Shown in pieces: positions 58,205 to 64,000 of a DNA stretch of 64,000 nt; the stretch's first letter is position 1; every line of letters starts with the position of its first letter. The position numbers and the translations under genes were made by a program. The stretch is from Sitta carolinensis (Eukaryota; Chordata; Aves; Passeriformes; Sittidae): the NCBI GenBank assembly GCA_032173965.1, contig CM063298.1, positions 8,741,501 through 8,805,500 on the forward strand, read 5' to 3'. Below the pieces are notes generated by a model, which saw nothing but the letters and a program-made list of their open reading frames with translations, was not told the DNA's origin and did not search any database.

Positions 58205-58680
58205 TGAGGTTTACTCTCCTGGTAAAATTTAAAAAAACCACTTTAATAGAGACAATAAGAGACATAGAAAATAAAGCAAAGGTTAAACGGCCAGGTGCCT
58301 TGGTGCTCTGCTAAGAGCATGCCTGGTGTCTTGGTACCACCCTTTTTACTCTTCATATTGCTCTTTATACATGACCGTATGCATATTCAAACTTCCAGGA
58401 AGTGTTTTGCATGGCCACTCCTCGGGTCTGCGTTATTGGAGCATGCATTCTTCGGTTTTATTCCTTTCTTATAATCCTTTGATTTGGGCTTTGGTCTCTT
58501 TTTCACAGGAGGACAATGCTGAGAGCAGCTTGGGCCTCTCTTGGAAGTTATCTTACCTATTCAGGCAGTTAAAACACACTACACCTAAATTCTAAAACGA
58601 CAGTAAACGCCATTATACCTATAACATTCATCTTAATACTTGTGAAAAGCCAACATTTACATAATGCATTTATAACCTGG
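58205..58680 (-). mobile_element. ERVL-like solo LTR directly upstream of CD7
   Basis: Read on minus it contains AAATGCATTATGTAAATGTT, GGCTTTTCACAAGTATTAAG, AACACTTCCTGGAAGTTTGA, ATATGCATACGG, TGTATAAAGAGC (TATAAA at 58369-58364) and CCGTTTAACCTTTGCTTTAT. This order is the hallmark of passerine ERVL LTRs. The usual AATAAACCTTTGC poly(A) motif is mutated to GTTTAACCTTTGC. The element is in the same orientation as CD7 and ends roughly 50 bp before its start codon. No internal viral sequence is present. Confidence 0.7.
58364..58369 (-). promoter_or_regulatory. CD7: TATA box inside the LTR, candidate CD7 promoter
   Basis: TATAAA on the minus strand, in the context CATGTATAAAGAGC, lies 205 bp upstream of the CD7 ATG within the ERVL-like LTR. 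A start about 30 bp downstream would give a continuous 5' UTR of about 180 nt with two upstream ATGs. That CD7 uses it is inference. Confidence 0.35.
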
Positions 58681-58689
58681 CCAAGGAGT

Positions 58690-60764
58690 TAAAGTCCTGA
58701 GGAAAAGGTCGTAAGCCCCAGGCTGGGCTGTTGCCTGCCAGCTGCCTGAGCTCTCTACTGAAAGAAGTCAGCAGAGTTTTGATTTTGCCTTTGAATCACA
58801 ATGGTTGTGATAGAGGGGCTAGAGCCACTTCTCTGGGAGGGGCATCTTGGGTTTCTTCACACTTAAACCACCCCTGGTTTCCTGCTGCTGAGCCCCCCCA
58901 GCCCCCAGGGCAGCAGTAGAAAGTCGTCCGTGGGGAGCACCTTCCTCGCCTCTGTACACAGCTGAGAAAAGGGAGGCTCAAATCTGCTCCTGGCAGGGTC
59001 AAAGTCAGGCAGTTGTCCCCTATTTGTGGCCTCCCTGGAAATGCAGGGGCTTGGTAGAATCAGTTCAGGGTGTCAAGACTCCCACGGGCTTAGATTGGTG
59101 GCTGAAGATGTAAAAGTCTTGGCTTTGTAAGGAGAAAGGAGATGAGAGATGCTCCATTACTTCAGGAAACCCCTCAATTATTAAACAAGCCCTGCACACA
59201 AATGATCTGCATCCTGGCAATGACAATGGGAATAACTCCCAAGCAGGAGGAGCTGGAGTTCCTGCAGCAAACACCAGCCACTCACACCCAGCTGCCCCCC
59301 AGAGCAAACCCACAAACCCACCTGACATCACCAGCAGGAGAGAGAGAATTTGACAGGAAATCGCTAGAACCCTAACAAGCCTTTTGATTTTGTTACTAAA
59401 AGGATCTATTTAAGGAAACATCATTACCTGAAATTTTCAGGCATTTCCTTCTCCCTTAGGTTTTTTTTGCAAAGTCAAGACAATAAATAATTCCTGTCTT
59501 TACCAGGACAATAAAGCCTTTTCCACCATAGCAAAGTATTCTCTCAAAGTGAGAATTAAACTTGCAACCCAGAAAACCAATGGTATTGTACACATCTACT
59601 TAGCAAGTAGAAAGAGCAATAATTTCTAAGGGAGGAGGCTGGCTCTAAGACATCTAAAGAGCACTTGAAGAACACTGAGCATCTCAACAAGTTCTTTGTG
59701 TCAAGGAAGCCTTCAGGCTCCTTCCCTTCTCCCAGTACCTGAGCAGCCTTTCCAGCCCCCAGCTCGTTCAGCTCCCCCTCCAGAGCCCTGAGCAGGAGAT
59801 GAGAAAGCCACTTGGATCCCAGAGGAAAAGCAGGATCCTCCCTTCTTTAAAGTGTAATTAGATGTAGTTAGTGCCTAATTAACTCCAATTGCACTTTCAC
59901 TTTCAATTTTAGAGCACAGGTCAGCAGTGTCACTGAACATTGGACACCAGGCGAGTGAGAGTTGATGTGTGGATCACTGCAGTAGGGAAAACACGGAAAA
60001 AAACAATCACACTCCCAAAACTTCCCAGGAAACTGCTTAGAGGTCCCTGGGCAGTCACCATGTTCTCCTAGGGACTGCAGGAGCCACGTGAAGTGACTGG
60101 AGTTGGGATCTGCCCTCCCTGGCCATGCAGGGGCCCCCAGAGTCTGCTGTGAGTTCAGGGTCTGTAGGCACAGGGTCCACACCAGGGGAAGATCTGCTGC
60201 TTTCTCTTCTCTTGGGTGGGGTTTTGCAGGGTGGCATAAGGCAAAGCAAACTATGGAAGCAGATTTTAACTCCCAGCAGATTCAGCACATGGGTAGAAGA
60301 GGGAAGAGATCTGGGGAGTGCCTGACCCTCTCCCCTCTTCCTACAACCCATTTACTGAGGCACAAGAGAGGTTCCATCCTGGCCCCATTTCAGACTGGCA
60401 CACATTCTTTGGGGTGTTGTGCCTTTCAGACAAGGAAAATCATTCCCAAGGCTGCTCCTAAAGAAACCAGGAGCTCGTTGGGCAGCAGCAGTGCCTGGGG
60501 GTGAGGGAGTTCCTGATTAACCCCAGAGGAGCTGAGCCAGGGGCTGCTCATCAAGGCCAAGGCCCAGTGAGCATTTCCCAGCTCAAAGGGCAACCCAGAA
60601 AAGGGAGGATGCACCAGCACACAAGGAATAGCCAGTGTTTAAGATGAAGTTTTATTGTGATTATTATAGCATCTCAAATGAAATAACAGCTATCAAATTA
60701 TGGCTCTTGGTGAGTCATGCCTCTTAGTATTGTTTATCATTTTTTTTATTGCATAGGAAAAAAT
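58690..60764. other. CD7 upstream flank, no gene recognised
   Basis: Unique DNA with moderate GC content. I found no Ig-like exon, no SECTM1-like gene and no other recognisable coding sequence. Confidence 0.5.
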
Positions 60765-60816
60765 TAGATTTTAGGTCCCTTCCACCACAAACCATTCCAT
60801 GATCCTATGATTAAAA
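60765..60816 (+). mobile_element. CR1 LINE 3' terminus fragment
   Basis: A short TTAGGTCCCTTCCACCACAA, then ACCATTCCATGATCCTATGA. This matches the last 50 bp of CR1 with its ATTCTATGA-like tail. Confidence 0.65.
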
Positions 60817-63800
60817 ATATCCACCTCTATGTGTATGTTCAATAGCAAAATGCTATTTTGCTGAGGACAAACACTGTAGATTTTTAAAGCAAGTTCTCAC
60901 TGCTTTTCCTGAGATGTGGCACCTTTGGTGTGCACCAGCACAACACAGCTCCAAAGGGGCAGAGTGAAGCAGTTGGCAGGGATGTCCCAGACATCACAAT
61001 CTGCATAATCACCCAAAGGAAGAAGAGATGTGAAGGAGTGTTTGAATGAGGCATAAAGGTCAGTCTGTGGCTTGTGTTTCCTGACTGATCTCACTGAGGT
61101 GCCCTTGTAATTCTTCCTCTCAAAACATGTCCAGCTCTCTGGCCCCAACTGCTGTTACAGGGTAGAAATTAAATTTGCTCATCATTAAACCTGAACACCT
61201 CAAGTTAATAAAATGCAGTTTCCAAAGAAAACCTTCCTCACTCCTTTTACACAGCTCTACTCTGTCAAAAGCTTCCAGCAGTTTTGTTCAGGAGAAAAAA
61301 AAAATGGAAATGCAATTGTGATGCTGCATAAAGAAGAAAAATCTTTTTCCTTCTGTTTCTTATTTCATCCATTGTCTGGCTTTTTTACAAGTACCCTTAG
61401 TTTTGATTTACTGAGCAAAGATAACATTCCTCATGATAAAACATAGCTGCCAACTGGATCATCAACACCACAAACTCAGTAAATACCCAGCAGCCTTGGG
61501 ATACCTGGATTGTCAACCCTTCAGGAACTTTTGACTGCTTTCCACCACATTAAAATTGAAAATTTGCATCAAGTCAGCTGAGAACTGAATTAAAAGAGTG
61601 AGTGTAAAGCCCTGACTCAAGAAAAACTCCCCTCCAACCCAAAAAAGAATTGGTCTCCTTTGCCAAACAAAAGGTAAATTTAAACACCCCTTAAAGGTAA
61701 ATTTAAGAGCCCCTTCTATCTTTCTAAAAATTAATTATTAAAAGTATTTGGATCTGTCACATTATGAACTTGTCCTTTTAGATGTGACTGTAGCAAAGTT
61801 CAAGAGGGACACAGTCCTGCATCCTTTGGGATTTCCCAAGCTACAGGTGTAGGGGGAACTAAGCCACAGAAAAATGATTCAGCAAACATTTACATTCCTT
61901 CAGGGATTTGTTTTTCCTCTTGTGCTGCCACCAATTTTTACCCAACAGTCCTGATACTGAACTAGATCCAATGCAAAAACGTAGGATTTATTCAAATCCA
62001 GTGGGATTGGGGAATGATTTGAAGATACCAAGTACCCAGTGGGATTCCTGGGGAGCTGCACTCATCACAGGCTCTCTGAACTTGCCTGATTTGTTAGGAA
62101 TTGATACCAGAGTTGGTATACCAGTAGGAGGGAGGCCAAGGTCTCTGTGACCCAATGCCATTCCTGAGGAGCAGGACACAGCCTCCCCAGCACACCCCAC
62201 CCCTGCACAGGAGCAAACACAGACATGCCCTCAGCATCAGTGGGTGGGGGCAAAATCAAAGATCCCTTCAGAAAACCAAACTCTTCCAGTTCAAGCAACC
62301 AGCCAGCTGTGCAAAAAGCTTTGGTGATGACCTGAGAATTAAAAAAATCACAGGCACCTGGGTGCTGCTGTGGCATTTCCAAGTGAAAGCCAGGCAGAGA
62401 GCATGGGAAGCCCTTCAGAGCAGGTCACACTTTCAGTGGCAGAGAGAATTCAGCTGGTCTCAGCCTGTGCTGCTGAGTCAGCCACACAGCCTGGGGTGCC
62501 TGCTGTCTGCAGCCAAGCCCCAGGAGAGGATGGGGGCTCCTGGTGCTGCTCACCAAGGCCTGCAGCTGGGCATGAGTCACAGTGCTCGGGGAAGGTGTGG
62601 ATGTGGTGAAGGCACATTTGGGAAAACAGGACTGTTTGTGAATACAAGAGCAGGAGTTCTCTTGGAAAATCCATCTGTGTTCAGCTGCTTGCTGTACATC
62701 ATGAGAGAGGAGGAGGATGCTACTGGTAGAGAGGTTTTCTCCCTTGTGTATGGTTATCAAACATGTGCAAGTTTTTCTCTGTCAGAAGCCCGTCCGTCTT
62801 GCCTAAAAGCTGTGGAATTGAAAAAAAAAAATAAATCTGTGAAGCCACCAAAGAAACTGGTAGATTCCAGTTAGAATGATAAATAAAATGCCTGTATTTG
62901 TGAAGTCCTCCAGGCACTTCCCCTCTCCCATCTGGTACTGGGCCACCCCTTCTCCTCAAGGGGGGCAGCTTCATGGCCATGAATGTGGGTTCAATACTCT
63001 GCTGACCCTGCCCTGGTGCTGTGACCCATCAGCCTCTGCCTTAGAGGGGCTCTGTGACAGATCTGAGACATCTCTGGACATTGCACCTTAGGGCAGGACC
63101 TCAGGGCAGCCATCACTGGTAAATCTTTTACCCCTCACACCAATACATCCATTACTATACTGATGTAGCCACAGCAGCGAGATTGGTTTTGTGCTGCCTT
63201 TGCTGGGCTTTGCAAACACTTGTGTGACTCCTCCTGAAACAAATTCAAACTTTGAAATTTAATCCTTTGACTCTCAGAAAGAAACAACCAGCATCAGTTT
63301 CTAGGGGATGGACTGGTTCAGTAACTGAGAGGAGTCTCAGCCTCAGGCATGCCCAAGGTGCCAAAAACGCTGGAGCCAAGTGGACAAGGCTGGAGGGGGA
63401 AAGCCATATGGCAGGTTCAAGAAGTGCCTGTAGGAGTCTCCACAGAGGCCCTCCCACCTCCCTCCACGCATATTGGCTTGCAAAATAAACTTCCCTCCTG
63501 GATGCATTTAGGGACATACTAATTCTTAAATTAAAGCTGGCTCTGTAGTGGGCAGGGCTGAGAGAGGGAACACCCTCGTGGAGGCCCCGTCAGCCCACGC
63601 CTGGATGTTCATCAGTGTCCTGCTGGGACACATCTCTGCACAGCATTGCTGCAGTCTGGGGCTGCTCCAAGGAACACGATCCCATGGAGGGAAGGCTGAG
63701 CCCTTGTGATTTCCTGGCTCTGCCAGTGCTTTCCCCTTGTTTCAGGAGGAAGCAGTGAGGGAATTCCTTCTGTGCTTATTTTTCATAACAAAGTCACCAG

Positions 63801-64000
63801 ATGGGCACGGTCACAGCAGCCAGGGGAGGAGAGATCATTCCAGCTGCCAGCCCAGTGAGGATCATTAAGAACTGCATGAACAACACAATGGAGATGAGAT
63901 CCAGGAGGAAAACCCTTCATGCTTTTTCCTCCTCCAGGTGTGGGACCCAGAGGGAACACACAATTTGGCAGATTGTACCTCGGCAACGCCGCAGCCACAA
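60817..64000. other. Unique flank, no gene recognised
   Basis: No exon with homology was seen. A short direct repeat (AAAGGTAAATTTAA) occurs at about 61670 and 61694. The longest open frame, 62155-62874 plus, shows no domain, signal peptide or biased codon pattern and is probably chance. Confidence 0.5.

Noticed and set aside
62155..62874. A 239-codon plus-strand open frame upstream of CD7
   Set aside because: It has no recognisable domain or signal peptide, a mixed low-complexity composition and no splice context. It is consistent with chance in GC-moderate DNA.
1..64000. Retroviral gag, pol or env coding remnants
   Set aside because: Only LTR-like pieces were found. No open frame shows reverse-transcriptase, protease or envelope features.

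Overview
The window looks like bird nuclear DNA, most likely from a songbird. Several chicken-repeat-1 (CR1) retrotransposon tails end in ATTCTATGA-like or GGGATTCT repeats. Several solo LTR-like blocks resemble the ERVL and ERVK-type LTRs common in passerines. The one complete gene has introns with canonical GT/AG junctions and encodes a CD7-type leukocyte receptor. No bacterial operons, CRISPR arrays, tRNA or rRNA genes were seen. Species-level assignment is inference, because no search could be run.

Layout. (1) About 1-20,021: probably the large first intron of a minus-strand gene. It holds three minisatellites, CR1 copies, LTR-like blocks and a 115-bp direct duplication. (2) About 19,500-20,700: a strong CpG island. 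On the minus strand it carries a tiny first coding exon (20,043-20,022; M-K-K-S-S-Y-S, then a phase-1 GTGAGC donor). This matches the N-terminus of the long isoform of SEPTIN9, a GTP-binding cytoskeletal septin whose gene is known for several alternative promoters. The remaining SEPTIN9 exons would lie below position 1. (3) About 20,700-51,560: intergenic DNA without recognisable protein exons. It contains LTR-like blocks, a large CR1, two minisatellites, a near-perfect 24-bp inverted repeat at 40,193-40,247, and AT-rich homeodomain-site-rich stretches that look like conserved regulatory DNA. (4) 52,550-58,159 minus: CD7, reconstructed here as five coding exons whose phases all fit (1-1-1-0) and encode 323 residues: signal peptide, two V-type Ig domains, a transmembrane helix, and a short tail with the CD7 hallmark V-V-Y-E-D-M-S (a YxxM PI3-kinase site). 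An ERVL-like LTR in sense orientation lies directly upstream of the CD7 start codon, and a second sense-strand LTR lies just downstream of the gene. (5) About 58,690-64,000: CD7 upstream flank without recognisable exons.

The two genes share strand but no obvious pathway. SEPTIN9 acts in the cytoskeleton, and CD7 is a T/NK-cell surface receptor. The points most worth following are the two-V-domain CD7, the LTR fused to its 5' end, the SEPTIN9-CD7 neighbourhood (these genes are several megabases apart in human), the 24-bp hairpin, and the compound minisatellites.
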